A DNA stretch of 13,076 nt from Acidobacteriota bacterium (GTDB lineage: Bacteria > Acidobacteriota > Terriglobia > UBA7540): contig JAJYJL010000077.1 of NCBI GenBank assembly GCA_021789565.1, positions 1 through 13,076 on the forward strand, in the 5' to 3' direction. This document shows, piece by piece, positions 6,388-13,076 of the stretch. Made by a program: the position numbers and the translations under genes. The notes under the pieces were generated by a model, which saw only the letters and a list, made by a program, of their open reading frames with translations, did no database searches and was not told the DNA's origin. Numbering within the stretch: the stretch's first letter is position 1; each line of letters starts with the position of its first letter.

Positions 6388-7841
6388 TGGGTGGAACCCA
6401 ACCAAGAATCGGTCTGAGCCTCAAGGTCGCGCAGAAGCAGATCCTGACGCCCGGCCTTGTCCAGATGGTCAGCGTGCTGGCGCTGAACAGGCTGGAGCTG
6501 CGCGAAATGATCAACGAGGAGATGATCGCCAACCCTGTCCTCGAAGAGGTCCCGGAGGATGCTCCCACGGTTGAAGAGGTCTCTCTAAAGGCTGACGCGA
6601 ATGGAAGCGCAGAGGTCCCTCGCGGCGAGAACCACGTTGAAAATGGCAATCGGGATTCCTTTGAAGAGATTGATTTTGGCTCGTTTTTCCGCGATTACCT
6701 CGACCCGGGATTCAAGGCCCCGGCGGGTGAAGTTTATGAAAAGGCCTCCTTCGAAAACTTCCTTTCTCAGCCATCGTCATTAACGGACCATCTGGAATGG
6801 CAGTTGAGCGTTTCGAAATGTTCGGATGGAGTCCGGAGCGCTGCGGAATCGATCATTGGAAACCTGAACGAGGATGGGTACCTCACGACTACAGTGGAAG
6901 AGATCGCCCGGACCGGCGAGCATAATCCGGCCGATGTTGATTCGGCGCTGGCCATGGTCCAGGAGTTTGATCCGCTCGGCGTTGCGGCAAGGGATGTGCG
7001 TGAATGCCTGCTGATACAGCTTCGCACCATGGCCCCTGAAAGCACGCTTGCAGCACAGATTGTTTCCGACCATCTGAAACTGCTGCAGAACAAGCATTAT
7101 CGTGAAATCGCCCGCGCGCTTGACCGACCAGTTCCTGCTGTTGAGAAGGCCATCGAGATCATCCGCAAGCTTGATCCGCGGCCCGGGCAGCGCTACAACA
7201 AGACGCAGCCTCAATTGATTGAGCCCGACGTCTTTATTGTGAAGACAAGCAGCGGTTATGAAGTGCGGCTGAATGAAGACGGGCTGCCCCAGTTGCGCCT
7301 GAGCCGGCACTACCGGCGGCTGCTCGCTGACGGGGCAGCGACACGCGAAGTGCGAAGCTATGTGAAAGAGCGCTGCAACTCAGCCCTTCAGCTCATCAAG
7401 AACATCGAACAGCGCAAGCATACGATTGTGCGCGTGTGCGAGTCCATTATTCGCCGCCAGGGGGATTTCCTTGAGAAGGGGATCGATTATCTGCGGCCGA
7501 TGATGATTAAAGAGGTGGCCGAGGAAGTTGGCGTCCACCCCTCCACGGTCAGCCGCGCGGTCGCTAATAAGTACGCGCACACTCCGCAGGGGGTCTACGA
7601 GCTTCGCTATTTCTTTTCTGAATCCGTGCAGGGGCCGCAGGGAGGCAATACCTCTCTGATCCGACTGAAGAGGATCGTGAAGAAGATGATTGAAGAGGAA
7701 GCCCCCGCCCAACCGCTTACTGACGAAGCCATCATGCAACATCTGCAACAACAGGGATTCAATGTGACCCGCCGCACGGTTGCCAAATACCGCGAGGACA
7801 TGAAGATCCCCAGTACTCACCAGCGCCGAGTTAAGGGATGA
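6387..7841 (+). CDS. rpoN: RNA polymerase sigma-54 factor RpoN
   Basis: The protein has 484 residues, normal for the family. It directs RNA polymerase to -24/-12 promoters and needs ATP-driven enhancer-binding activators. Domain order is complete. The activator-interacting region is at about 8-52 (LKVAQKQILTPGLVQMVSVL, then ANPVLEE). An acidic, variable linker spans about 53-115. The core-binding domain (about 120-310) includes LNEDGYLTT and DPLGVAARDVRECLL. A helix-turn-helix lies near 370-400 (HPSTVSRAVANKY). The RpoN box TRRTVAKYRE is at 461-470; its first position is Thr where the classical motif has Ala. The ATG overlaps the lptB stop by one base (TGATG), so the two are translationally coupled. 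Placement between lptB and hpf is the widely conserved order. I did not find a convincing sigma-54 promoter in the window. Confidence 0.96.
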   Translation: MGGTQPRIGLSLKVAQKQILTPGLVQMVSVLALNRLELREMINEEMIANPVLEEVPEDAPTVEEVSLKADANGSAEVPRGENHVENGNRDSFEEIDFGSFFRDYLDPGFKAPAGEVYEKASFENFLSQPSSLTDHLEWQLSVSKCSDGVRSAAESIIGNLNEDGYLTTTVEEIARTGEHNPADVDSALAMVQEFDPLGVAARDVRECLLIQLRTMAPESTLAAQIVSDHLKLLQNKHYREIARALDRPVPAVEKAIEIIRKLDPRPGQRYNKTQPQLIEPDVFIVKTSSGYEVRLNEDGLPQLRLSRHYRRLLADGAATREVRSYVKERCNSALQLIKNIEQRKHTIVRVCESIIRRQGDFLEKGIDYLRPMMIKEVAEEVGVHPSTVSRAVANKYAHTPQGVYELRYFFSESVQGPQGGNTSLIRLKRIVKKMIEEEAPAQPLTDEAIMQHLQQQGFNVTRRTVAKYREDMKIPSTHQRRVKG

Positions 7842-7876
7842 ACAATCCTGCTGCATCGCCAATTCGAAAGACGGTC

Positions 7877-7885
7877 AAAGGAGGT
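7877..7885 (+). promoter_or_regulatory. Strong Shine-Dalgarno sequence that decides the hpf start
   Basis: aaaggaggt at 7877-7885 is a full-strength ribosome-binding site, 6 nt before the ATG at 7892. The in-frame ATG at 7838, which overlaps the rpoN stop as ATGA, has only ttaaggg before it and would add 18 residues with no resemblance to the family. Confidence 0.8.
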
Positions 7886-7891
7886 GCTGTT

Positions 7892-8428
7892 ATGGATGTT
7901 GATTTCACGGGACGTCAGGTGATTGTCACTTCCGGGTTGCGGGAATACACTCACGAACGGCTGAGAAAGCTTGAAAAACTGCTTCCCGGCCAACCCAAAC
8001 TGCATGTCATCCTGACGGCGGAAAAGCGGTTCCATACGGCTGAGATCACCGCAGCCTTTCGCGACCAGACCCTTGTCAGTGTCATGGAAGCAGACGACGC
8101 TCGAAGCGCCATCAAGGGTGCTCTCGACAAGCTGGAGCGTCAGGCGCTGCGGCGCCTTGAGCGAAGGCGAACAAAGAAGCGCCGCCCCAAACCGACTTCA
8201 AATATTCTGCTGAATGTTTTCCAGAGCAGCAGGGTGGACCATGAAGAACGCGTCCCGATCGAATCGGAGCGGCTACCGGTCAAGCCCATGACGCTTGACG
8301 AGGCGATCGAGTCCCTGGCGGCCACCCGGAACGGGCTTGTTGTCTTTCGCAATGCCGAGAGTGAACGGGTGAATGTTGTTTATCGCCGCCTTGATGGAAA
8401 GCTCGGACTGATAGAACCAGAATCTTAA
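7892..8428 (+). CDS. hpf: Ribosome hibernation promoting factor, long form
   Basis: The protein has 178 residues from the ATG at 7892, which yields the family-typical start MDVDFTGRQVIVTSGLREY. An alternative start at 7838 would give 196 residues. The N-terminal domain (about 1-98) is the S30AE fold that binds the 30S decoding region, ending in a basic segment RRLERRRTKKRRPKP. The C-terminal domain (about 118-175) has PMTLDEAIESLAATRNGLVV and then VNVVYRRLDGKLGLIEP. This is the dimerisation domain of long HPF, which joins two 70S ribosomes into 100S particles in stationary phase. The two-domain form differs from the short HPF of E. coli, which sits at the same place in its operon. It is co-transcribed with rpoN and is probably the last gene of this operon. 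Confidence 0.93.
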   Translation: MDVDFTGRQVIVTSGLREYTHERLRKLEKLLPGQPKLHVILTAEKRFHTAEITAAFRDQTLVSVMEADDARSAIKGALDKLERQALRRLERRRTKKRRPKPTSNILLNVFQSSRVDHEERVPIESERLPVKPMTLDEAIESLAATRNGLVVFRNAESERVNVVYRRLDGKLGLIEPES

Positions 8429-8507
8429 GACCCGAAAACAGCAGGGAATTGGGGTTTCGCTTCCACCGCGGTTGTTTGCGAGGTGTGCGAAGGGGGTAGC
8501 GCGGATC

Positions 8508-8521
8508 GCCGCTTTTGCGGC
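8508..8521 (+). terminator. Weak hairpin in the hpf-rapZ gap
   Basis: gccgc/gcggc forms a 5-bp stem with a TTTT loop, followed by a T-rich but interrupted stretch (ctttgattttg). It could act as a weak terminator or pause after hpf. The rest of the 147-bp gap (8429-8575) shows no ORF with coding character and no clear promoter hexamers. Confidence 0.25.
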
Positions 8522-8575
8522 CTTTGATTTTGTCCTGATTCAGGGGCGACAGTCAGAAGAACCTTTGTACTGCGC

Positions 8576-9469
8576 ATGAAGAAGGTCCATTCCAAAAAAG
8601 GAACTCGACGGCTCGTTCTCATCACAGGTCTTAGCGGCTCGGGCAAAGGCTCAGCGCTGAAAGCCTTTGAGGATCTGGGATTCTACTGCGTTGATAACCT
8701 GCCGATTGGCCTGATTCCCAAGTTTGCCGACATGTGCGCTGCTCCCGGCAGCCATATCCCGCGTTCGGCCGTAGTGGTTGACATTCGCGAGGGCGAGACC
8801 CTCAGCCAGCTTCCTGTGGCGTATCAGCGCCTGGGCCGCGAAGGGCTGAAAGTGGTATTGCTTTTTCTTGAAGCTTCCGACGAAGCGCTGATCCACAGGT
8901 TTGAAGAAACCCGCCGCCCGCACCCCCTGGGCCGCAACCTGCCGGTCCGTGAAGGCGTCCGCCTGGAACGCTCGCTGCTCAAGCCCATGCGCCGGCTTGC
9001 CGACACTGTAATCGATACCAGCCGGATGAACGGGCACGAACTTCGGCAGCTGATTCAGGACCGGTTTGGTGGCCGCCAGCGCAAGACGATGCTGATTTCC
9101 GTCCTGTCGTTTGGCTTCAAGCACGGGGTGCCGCAGGATGCCGATCTGGTTTTTGATGTTCGGTTTCTACCCAACCCCAACTACATTACAAGCCTGCGTG
9201 AGAAATCCGGGCTCGACCCGGAAGTCAGGGAATACGTGGAATCCCAGACCCAGACCGCCGAATTTATCAGCCGCCTTTCGGACCTGCTCTTATTCCTGCT
9301 TCCGCACTACGTCCGCGAAGGCAAGAGCTACCTGACGATCGCAGTCGGCTGCACCGGAGGAAGACACCGGTCCGTGGCGCTTTCCGAGCATATCGGTGAG
9401 CTTCTGGAAGAAGAAGGCTACAAGGTCAAGGTGGCCCACCGTGACCTCCGGCAGAACCACGCGGCCTGA
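8576..9469 (+). CDS. rapZ: RapZ/YvcJ family nucleotide-binding RNA adapter protein
   Basis: The protein has 297 residues, close to the usual 284-300. Its P-loop GLSGSGKGS (18-26) is followed by the family hallmark AFEDLGFYCVDNLP, and VVVDIREGE supplies the Walker B-like strand. The C-terminal domain starts with FGFKHGVPQDADLVFDVRFL and NPNYI and contains GCTGGRHRSV (near 258-267), then VKVAHRDL. In E. coli the C-terminal domain senses glucosamine-6-phosphate and the protein guides RNase E to the small RNA GlmZ, tuning amino-sugar supply for the cell envelope. In other phyla the family (YvcJ) binds and hydrolyses GTP/ATP, and its RNA role is unproven. The Shine-Dalgarno sequence is weak; the ATG fits the family N terminus. 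It follows hpf after a 147-bp gap where ptsN usually stands. The envelope link fits the lpt and msbA genes nearby. Confidence 0.94.
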   Translation: MKKVHSKKGTRRLVLITGLSGSGKGSALKAFEDLGFYCVDNLPIGLIPKFADMCAAPGSHIPRSAVVVDIREGETLSQLPVAYQRLGREGLKVVLLFLEASDEALIHRFEETRRPHPLGRNLPVREGVRLERSLLKPMRRLADTVIDTSRMNGHELRQLIQDRFGGRQRKTMLISVLSFGFKHGVPQDADLVFDVRFLPNPNYITSLREKSGLDPEVREYVESQTQTAEFISRLSDLLLFLLPHYVREGKSYLTIAVGCTGGRHRSVALSEHIGELLEEEGYKVKVAHRDLRQNHAA

Positions 9470-9533
9470 AAACATCAGCCTTTCCGAAGCTTTTGGCCCG
9501 GGCAGCCCGGATTATTGAAAGATCCGCAAACAG

Positions 9534-10487
9534 ATGAACAATGTGCTGGCAGTTGATATTGGTGGAACCCAATTCCGCATGGCGCTCTTTGATTCCGCCG
9601 GCCGCCGGCTGCTTCTCACGGAGGGCCGGACGGAAGCTTCCGGCGGGCGCGATTGGATGCTGAACGAGATACGCGGGCGGGGGCAGGAATTTCTCGCCAA
9701 ATCGGACCTGCCCGTGCGTGCCTGTGGTATCAGCTTTGGCGGTCCGGTTGATTACAGGCAGCAGCGGGTGAACTCGATGCACGTCTCTGGCTGGCGCAGT
9801 TTTGAGCTGGCGCAATGGGTCGAGGGCAATCTCGGCCTCAAGTGTCGCATCGACAACGATGCCAATGCCGGGGCGCTCGGCGAATTCCGCTACGGTGCCG
9901 GGCGCGGCGCGGAATCGCTCCTGTATCTCACCATCAGCACGGGCATCGGCGGGGGCCTGGTGTGCGGGGGAATGGTGCATCGCGGCAAGGATTCCATGGC
10001 CGGGGAGATGGGGCACATCCAGGTCTCTGACGCGGGCAACTTGTGCTCTTGTGGAGGGCGCGGCTGCCTGGAAACCGTCTGTTCCGGGACGGCGATCGGT
10101 CTGCGTGGCCGCGGGCTGGCCCGAAGAAAGCCGGAAATCCTGGCCAGAACCATCGAGTTTTCCTCGGGCGACCCCGAGCAGATTACAGCGGAAGCGGTCT
10201 TTCGTGCTGCTGGCGAAGGCGAAGAGGGCGCACTGGTGATCGTCCGCGAGGCAACCTGCGCTCTGGCCAGAGCGCTCCTGATGGCCATCCGCATACTGAA
10301 TCCCGATATAATCATTCTGGGAGGCGGTGTGGCGCTCGCGGGGCGGGTCTTGCTGGACCCTGTACATGAGTTTCTCGACGAACTCGCAGCGCCAAAGCTC
10401 AAACATTCCACCAGGGTCGTCCAGGCGGAACTGAAGAACTTTTCCCCCTTGTACGGAGCCGCGGCCCTGGCCATGGAGCTGATCTGA
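9534..10487 (+). CDS. ROK family sugar kinase (glucokinase-like)
   Basis: The protein has 317 residues. It is predicted to phosphorylate a hexose with ATP in the cytoplasm. Visible motifs are the N-terminal phosphate loop VDIGGT (about 7-12), the active-site segment NDANAGALGE with catalytic Asp109, the second phosphate loop STGIGGG, and a complete ROK zinc site: His161 in GEMGHI and Cys171, Cys173 and Cys178 in CSCGGRGCLE. The C terminus has ILGGGV. No DNA-binding domain precedes the kinase, so it is an enzyme rather than a NagC/XylR-type repressor. Glucose is the commonest substrate, but N-acetylglucosamine, N-acetylmannosamine or allose cannot be excluded from sequence alone. It starts 64 bp after rapZ, so it may share its transcript; its Shine-Dalgarno sequence is weak. 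Its position after rapZ makes an amino-sugar kinase an attractive guess, without proof. Confidence 0.88.
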   Translation: MNNVLAVDIGGTQFRMALFDSAGRRLLLTEGRTEASGGRDWMLNEIRGRGQEFLAKSDLPVRACGISFGGPVDYRQQRVNSMHVSGWRSFELAQWVEGNLGLKCRIDNDANAGALGEFRYGAGRGAESLLYLTISTGIGGGLVCGGMVHRGKDSMAGEMGHIQVSDAGNLCSCGGRGCLETVCSGTAIGLRGRGLARRKPEILARTIEFSSGDPEQITAEAVFRAAGEGEEGALVIVREATCALARALLMAIRILNPDIIILGGGVALAGRVLLDPVHEFLDELAAPKLKHSTRVVQAELKNFSPLYGAAALAMELI

Positions 10488-10534
10488 ATCAGGCAACAGC
10501 AGGAACGCACCAAAAATTCCAGATAAGGCTTCTG

Positions 10535-10563
10535 TTTTCAATAAATTGCTTATGTGATACAGT
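10535..10563 (+). promoter_or_regulatory. Possible promoter upstream of msbA
   Basis: The 110-bp spacer after the ROK gene is AT-rich at 10510-10566. TTTTCA (10535-10540) and TACAGT (10558-10563) are 17 bp apart, each 4 of 6 to consensus; a TATACC at 10563-10568 is an alternative -10. This is a weak call that rests mostly on the local AT richness. Confidence 0.25.
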
Positions 10564-10599
10564 ATACCGTCAGGAGCCCGCGTGTAGCCTGATGGCTTG

Positions 10600-10618
10600 A
10601 CTTCGCTTTCAGCGAAGT
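10600..10618 (+). terminator. Hairpin with T-rich tail in the msbA leader (terminator or attenuator)
   Basis: acttcgct (10600-10607) and agcgaagt (10611-10618) form a perfect 8-bp stem with a 3-nt loop, followed by ttaagattttatttt. It lies 113 bp after the ROK stop and 57 bp before the msbA ATG. It may terminate transcripts from the ROK gene, or attenuate transcripts that start in the spacer. The T tract is interrupted, so efficiency is uncertain. Confidence 0.4.
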
Positions 10619-10674
10619 TTAAGATTTTATTTTCCACGCCCGGCGGGCTCTCCAGCCTGTGGGTAGGACGCCGG

Positions 10675-12486
10675 ATGAGCCAAGTTCAACACCTGTTAGG
10701 ATTTCTCAGACCTTACAGACTGCGCTTTGCCATGGCTGTTGTCCTGATGGCGGTGGTGGGCGCTTGCGAGGCGATTACCGCCCTTCTCATCAAGCCCGTC
10801 GGCGACAACGTCCTCAAGCCTGGCGCTGATGCGTCGGGCATCAGCCTTTTCAAGCTTCCCTGGAACCATCACGAGATTTACCTGCACGACTTCTTTCCCG
10901 GCCACATCCACAACGTTTGGACTGTGGTGGCCCTGTCGATTATCGTGGTGTCAATTGTAAAAGGCATCTCGCAGTACACGGCCACGGTCAGTATCAATTT
11001 CATCGGACAGTCTGCCGTTCGCAATCTGCGCAACCAGCTTTATGCCAAGATCGTTCAGCAGTCGATGGCCTTTTTCAAACGGAACCCCACCGGGCGTTTG
11101 ATGTCGGCGATCAGCAACGACACCGACAAGATCCAGTATGCGGTTTCGCAGGTGTCCGCGGACTTCCTGAGATACTCCTTCACGCTGATTGGATTGCTTG
11201 CCGTTATCTTTTCCGTCGATTGGAAACTGGCGCTGGTTTCGCTGGTGCTGGTGCCCCTGGTTGTGCTTCCTTCGGCGAATATCGGGCGATCGATCCGCCG
11301 GTCCAGCCGCTCCAGCCAGGACAGGATGGCGGACATTAACAACCTTGTTCAGGAAACCTTCACCGGCATAGGCATTGTGAAGGCTTTCGTCATGGAACAT
11401 TTTGAGGTGGCCAGGTTTAAGGCGGCGACCCACAAACTGCTCCATACGAACATGAGATGGGTGCGGGCGCAGGCCGTAACGTCTCCGCTGATGGAACTGC
11501 TGGGAGCAATTACGGTCGCCGGGCTCCTGCTCTACGAACGTAATGAGATTCTCCACCACGCGCAGACGATGGGCGGTTTCCTTGTGTTCCTTTATGCGCT
11601 GATCAAGATGTATGAACCGATCAAGCGCCTGACGGGCGTCAACAACGCCATCCAGCAGGCTGTCGGGGCCTCCGAACAGGTGTTCCAGTTCCTGCAGGTC
11701 ATCCCTGATATGACGGAGAAACCCGAGGCCGTCGACCTGCCGGAATTCGAGCACGAAATAGTTTTCGATCATGTGGACTTTGAATATGAGCCGGGTGTGC
11801 CGCTGCTGCAGGACGTCAATCTGCGAATCCACAAGGGTGAGGTCGTGGCCTTGGTGGGCTCGAGCGGCGCCGGAAAAACGACCCTGGCCAGCCTGCTTCC
11901 CAGGTTCTACGACATTACTCGCGGACAGCTGACGATCGATGGCCATGACGTGCGCGATGTCAAACTAGGTTCTTTGCGCTCCCAGATTGGCATGGTCACG
12001 CAGGGGACGATTCTTTTTAACGATACTATTTTCAACAACATCTGCTATGGTAACGGGTCACGAACCCGGTCCCAGGTGGAGGACGCCGCCCGTGCCGCCC
12101 TGGCACATGATTTCATCCTTGAACGGCCCAGGCAGTACCAGGGAGTGATCGGCGAACGCGGCCAGCGCCTCTCTGGAGGACAGCGGCAGCGGCTGGCGAT
12201 AGCCCGCGCGTTGCTGAAGAATTCTCCAATACTCATTCTGGACGAGGCGACCTCTGAACTCGACACGGAATCCGAGGCGCTGGTGCAAAAGGCCCTGGGG
12301 AACCTGATGGCGGGCCGGACAGTTCTGGTGATCGCGCACCGGCTCAGCACGGTCCGTCGCGCTGACCGCATCGTGGTGTTGGACCGCGGAACAGTATCTG
12401 AGGTCGGCACGCACGAAGACCTGGTGACTCGCGGCGGAATTTACCAGCGACTGCACGAACTCCAATTTGTGGATGCTGAAGCTTGA
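10675..12486 (+). CDS. msbA: MsbA-type lipid A export ABC transporter (permease-ATPase fusion)
   Basis: The protein has 603 residues, close to the usual 580-600. It is predicted to flip core-lipid A (or another lipid) across the inner membrane as a homodimer. The ATG at 10675 has AGGA at 10665-10668. An upstream TTG at 10597 would add 26 residues translated through the leader hairpin, so it is rejected. The N-terminal half has about six membrane helices (near 17-40, 82-100, 160-180, 181-200, 270-290 and 300-318) and the coupling-helix segment FFKRNPTGRLMSAISNDTD. The ATPase domain (about 360-600) has Walker A GSSGAGKT (395-402), Q-loop GMVTQGTILFND, signature LSGGQ (499-503), Walker B ILILDEA with Asp523/Glu524, and switch His555 in IAHRLS. 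Related exporters of drugs or other lipids look alike, but closeness to the lpt genes favours MsbA. It would hand lipid A to the Lpt machine. Confidence 0.87.
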   Translation: MSQVQHLLGFLRPYRLRFAMAVVLMAVVGACEAITALLIKPVGDNVLKPGADASGISLFKLPWNHHEIYLHDFFPGHIHNVWTVVALSIIVVSIVKGISQYTATVSINFIGQSAVRNLRNQLYAKIVQQSMAFFKRNPTGRLMSAISNDTDKIQYAVSQVSADFLRYSFTLIGLLAVIFSVDWKLALVSLVLVPLVVLPSANIGRSIRRSSRSSQDRMADINNLVQETFTGIGIVKAFVMEHFEVARFKAATHKLLHTNMRWVRAQAVTSPLMELLGAITVAGLLLYERNEILHHAQTMGGFLVFLYALIKMYEPIKRLTGVNNAIQQAVGASEQVFQFLQVIPDMTEKPEAVDLPEFEHEIVFDHVDFEYEPGVPLLQDVNLRIHKGEVVALVGSSGAGKTTLASLLPRFYDITRGQLTIDGHDVRDVKLGSLRSQIGMVTQGTILFNDTIFNNICYGNGSRTRSQVEDAARAALAHDFILERPRQYQGVIGERGQRLSGGQRQRLAIARALLKNSPILILDEATSELDTESEALVQKALGNLMAGRTVLVIAHRLSTVRRADRIVVLDRGTVSEVGTHEDLVTRGGIYQRLHELQFVDAEA

Positions 12487-12558
12487 ATTCGCGAGCAACG
12501 GCCGGCGCGTGGGATTGATGCCGGGGATACTCTGGTGAGGATGGTGGCATAAGCGCAG

Positions 12559-13076
12559 ATGGTGCGAAGCATGACAGGTTACAGCAAGGTGCGGAAGGAA
12601 GACGGCAGTTTCTCGCTGAACGTCGCCGTCAAGTCGGTCAATCACCGCTTTCTTGATTTGCAGTTCCGTTTGCCCCCGGAACTCATCCCCCTGGAACCTG
12701 CGCTGCGCCGGATCGTGAAGCAAAACGTCATCCGTGGCCACGTGGAAGTCGCTGTCAGCCTGGAAAGAACGGGCGCCGAAGAATTGAAGGTGAACCGCGA
12801 ATTGCTGAAAGCTTACGTTGCGGTGTGCCGGGAGGTTCGGGAGGAACTAGGCTCAGCTGGCGAGGCGGACGTTGTGCAGCTTTTGAGAATTCCGGGAGTG
12901 CTTTCGAACGAGAACGGACTGACCGAGAAGGAATTGGCCACCGTCCGAAAGATCCTGGAACCGGGAATGGAGAGCGCGCTCGAAACTCTCAACACCATGC
13001 GCGACCGCGAAGGCGCGGCCTTGGAAAAAGACATTCTCGATCGACTGGACCGCCTGGAAACCCTGCGCAAGGTAAT
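12559..13076 (+). CDS. yicC: YicC/YloC family endoribonuclease, 5' part (runs off window)
   Basis: An open frame from the ATG at 12559 continues without a stop to the last base, covering 172 codons of a protein usually near 290. The start MVRSMTGYSK is the family signature (M-x-R-S-M-T-G-Y/F), so 12559 is preferred over the ATG at 12571. SVNHRFLDLQFRLPPEL and then IVKQNVIRGHVEVAV continue the conserved N-terminal domain. The metal-binding C-terminal domain (DUF1732) lies beyond the window. In E. coli, YicC is an RNase linked to small-RNA turnover and growth after stationary phase. It begins 72 bp after msbA. In many bacteria gmk and rpoZ follow, and that can be expected just downstream. Confidence 0.9.
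   Translation, partial: MVRSMTGYSKVRKEDGSFSLNVAVKSVNHRFLDLQFRLPPELIPLEPALRRIVKQNVIRGHVEVAVSLERTGAEELKVNRELLKAYVAVCREVREELGSAGEADVVQLLRIPGVLSNENGLTEKELATVRKILEPGMESALETLNTMRDREGAALEKDILDRLDRLETLRKV

Noticed and set aside
7838..7891. Earlier ATG of hpf that overlaps the rpoN stop
   Set aside because: The 18 added residues do not resemble the family, and the ATG at 7892 has a full Shine-Dalgarno sequence. Coupled translation from 7838 as a minor form cannot be excluded.
9426..10637. Long open frame on the - strand (403 codons) opposite the ROK kinase
   Set aside because: It overlaps the whole ROK gene, which has intact catalytic and zinc residues. The antisense product has no recognisable domain.
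10951..11946. Open frame on the - strand (331 codons) inside msbA
   Set aside because: It is a shadow of the ABC transporter; no domain or ribosome-binding site supports it.
12541..12552. Mini-ORF ATG-GTG-GCA-TAA before yicC, considered as a second leader peptide
   Set aside because: The GAGG directly abuts the ATG with no spacer, so initiation there is unlikely. It does not overlap the yicC start.
1..13076. CRISPR array, tRNA/rRNA genes, prophage or defence genes
   Set aside because: No regularly spaced repeats with unique spacers, no cloverleaf or rRNA-like stretches, and no matching protein families were seen on either strand.

Overview
The window looks like chromosomal DNA of a Gram-negative, LPS-making bacterium, most likely an Acidobacteriota member (Terriglobia-like). 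The reasons are a core lpt-rpoN-hpf-rapZ gene string, an LptC protein joined in frame to LptA-type domains, fairly GC-rich coding DNA, and intergenic spaces full of short decayed palindromes. The assignment is an inference from gene order and style; there is no rRNA or other marker here. All recognisable genes lie on the + strand.

Bases 1-3300 are a looser, accessory-like stretch. They hold the frameshifted 3' end of a transposase (3-178, probably IS1380 type), an 18-bp tandem repeat (370-405), a winged-helix/SAM methyltransferase (469-1539), a spacer with nested inverted repeats and palindromes (1541-1792), and a DUF4097-type repeat lipoprotein (1917-2750). A 550-bp spacer follows. It ends in an AT-rich segment with three 9-bp direct repeats, a near-consensus sigma-70 promoter, and a leader in which the Shine-Dalgarno sequence sits in a hairpin ahead of a 5-codon ORF that overlaps the next gene.

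Bases 3304-8428 are a tight operon. It contains a 782-aa LptC/LptA-like protein, lptB (6-bp gap), rpoN (1-nt overlap) and hpf. Together they cover delivery of LPS from the inner membrane across the periplasm (LptC/A and the LptB ATPase), the alternative sigma factor 54, and ribosome hibernation. This is the classical proteobacterial order lptC-lptA-lptB-rpoN-hpf-(ptsN)-rapZ, but the ptsN/hprK/npr genes are missing and a 147-bp non-coding gap stands before rapZ.

Bases 8576-13076 hold rapZ, a ROK-family sugar kinase, an MsbA-type lipid flippase with its own upstream spacer and hairpin, and the first 172 codons of yicC, which runs off the window end. LPS flipping (MsbA) and LPS extraction/transport (Lpt) therefore lie within about 7 kb of each other.

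The genes are mostly ordinary housekeeping genes. The points that deserve a second look are the giant LptC-LptA polypeptide, the unusual leader of its mRNA, and the repeat-rich spacers. I see no CRISPR array, tRNA, rRNA, phage genes or defence system.
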